Shown here: positions 13,584 through 13,821 of the stretch, piece after piece | Layout of the letters: the number at the start of each line of letters is the position of its first letter | Numbering within the stretch: position 1 is the first letter of the stretch | Assembly (NCBI GenBank): GCA_964503615.1 | Contig: CAZDBA010000128.1 | Coordinates: forward strand, 1 to 13,821 | Reading direction: 5' to 3' | DNA length: 13,821 bases | Source of the DNA: CAZDBA01 sp964503615 | Lineage (GTDB): Bacteria > Planctomycetota > Planctomycetia > Pirellulales > Pirellulaceae | Notes under the pieces: model-generated | Databases searched by the model: none | Seen by the model: only the letters and a program-made list of their open reading frames with translations | Told to the model about the DNA's origin: nothing | Made by a program: the position numbers and the translations under genes

Positions 13584-13821
13584 TTAATTGATCAAGATCG
13601 TAATGAATGGTGCGATGTCTTGAAAATTTACGAAGCCGTCCTTATTGCAATCCGCTTCGGCTTGAAACTCTCCACTGATTAAAAGCGCAATAAAGGGTTG
13701 AATGTCAAAAAAGTCAACCGAACCATCCACGTTGATATCGCAAAGAAGATCAATAGTAGTTGTCGGAATCTGAACAGTAATGCTCTGTACGCCAACTCCA
13801 CCAACATTTGCTCGAAGCAGC
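13584..13821 (-). CDS. C-terminus of a dockerin-like (paired calcium loop) protein, partial
   Basis: The 78 visible residues end a larger protein that begins beyond the right edge. The last 50 hold two EF-hand-like loops with dockerin spacing: C-D-I-N-V-D-G-S-V-D-F-F-D, then I-Q-P-F-I-A-L-L-I, and D-C-N-K-D-G-F-V-N-F-Q-D, then I-A-P-F-I-T-I-L-I and the stop TAA. Asp/Asn at positions 1, 3 and 5 of each loop, the invariant Gly and the closing Asp are calcium-ligand positions. Both loops carry a Cys close to the start, possibly paired. Preceding residues (V-Q-S-I-T-V-Q-I-P-T-T-T) look like the end of a beta-sandwich repeat. This doublet with F-I-x-x-L helices is common at the C-terminus of large secreted planctomycete proteins and is thought to act in surface attachment or sorting rather than in a cellulosome. 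Frame and stop are clear; the rest of the protein is not visible. Confidence 0.88.
   Translation of the reverse strand, partial: LLRANVGGVGVQSITVQIPTTTIDLLCDINVDGSVDFFDIQPFIALLISGEFQAEADCNKDGFVNFQDIAPFITILIN

Overview
The window looks like a chromosome segment from a planctomycete, most likely of the Pirellulaceae type. The evidence is a C-terminal dockerin-like module with paired Asp/Asn-Gly calcium loops, a Hanks-type kinase-like protein with a membrane anchor and extracytoplasmic tail, TPR fusions, several small single-pass membrane proteins with no obvious homologues outside that phylum, and loosely spaced genes with few strong Shine-Dalgarno sites. Base composition is moderate and even. 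I see no rRNA, tRNA, CRISPR array, transposase or phage gene. The placement is inferred from protein style, not from a marker gene.

Layout. Positions 9-11944 are all on the minus strand. Read in transcription order from the right: a secreted M16 zinc peptidase (9149-11944), aspartate carbamoyltransferase PyrB (7851-9038), and a 354-bp intergenic stretch with a clear sigma70-like promoter. That promoter drives a compact three-gene envelope operon: a coiled-coil membrane protein (6678-7496), then two small related tail-anchored-type proteins (6482-6697 and 6133-6453), closed by a good intrinsic terminator. Next come an uncharacterised two-TM protein (5115-5837), a long adenylate-kinase-like protein (3781-4971), a conserved hypothetical (2617-3699), and a SpoU-type RNA methyltransferase broken by a 100-N assembly gap (2258-2608). 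After these are a roughly 100-bp palindromic repeat, a membrane-anchored kinase-like protein whose catalytic motifs are degraded (265-1992), and a tiny 28-residue membrane peptide (9-95).

At about 11945-12204 the direction flips. A divergent intergenic region with a perfect 8-3-8 inverted repeat and several GTTGAC boxes separates the peptidase from a plus-strand gene for a BRCT-MerR-TPR fusion protein (12205-13464). That gene converges on the 3' end of a minus-strand dockerin-containing protein (13584-13821, partial). A perfect 14-bp-stem bidirectional terminator lies between them.

The genes do not form one pathway. PyrB (pyrimidines), the adenylate-kinase-like protein and the methyltransferase are housekeeping or near-housekeeping. 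The parts most likely to be undescribed are the three-gene envelope operon, the kinase-like membrane receptor with HRD changed to HSK, the three-domain BRCT/MerR/TPR regulator candidate, and the C-terminal extension of the adenylate-kinase-like protein. I found no defence, secretion or biosynthetic cluster.
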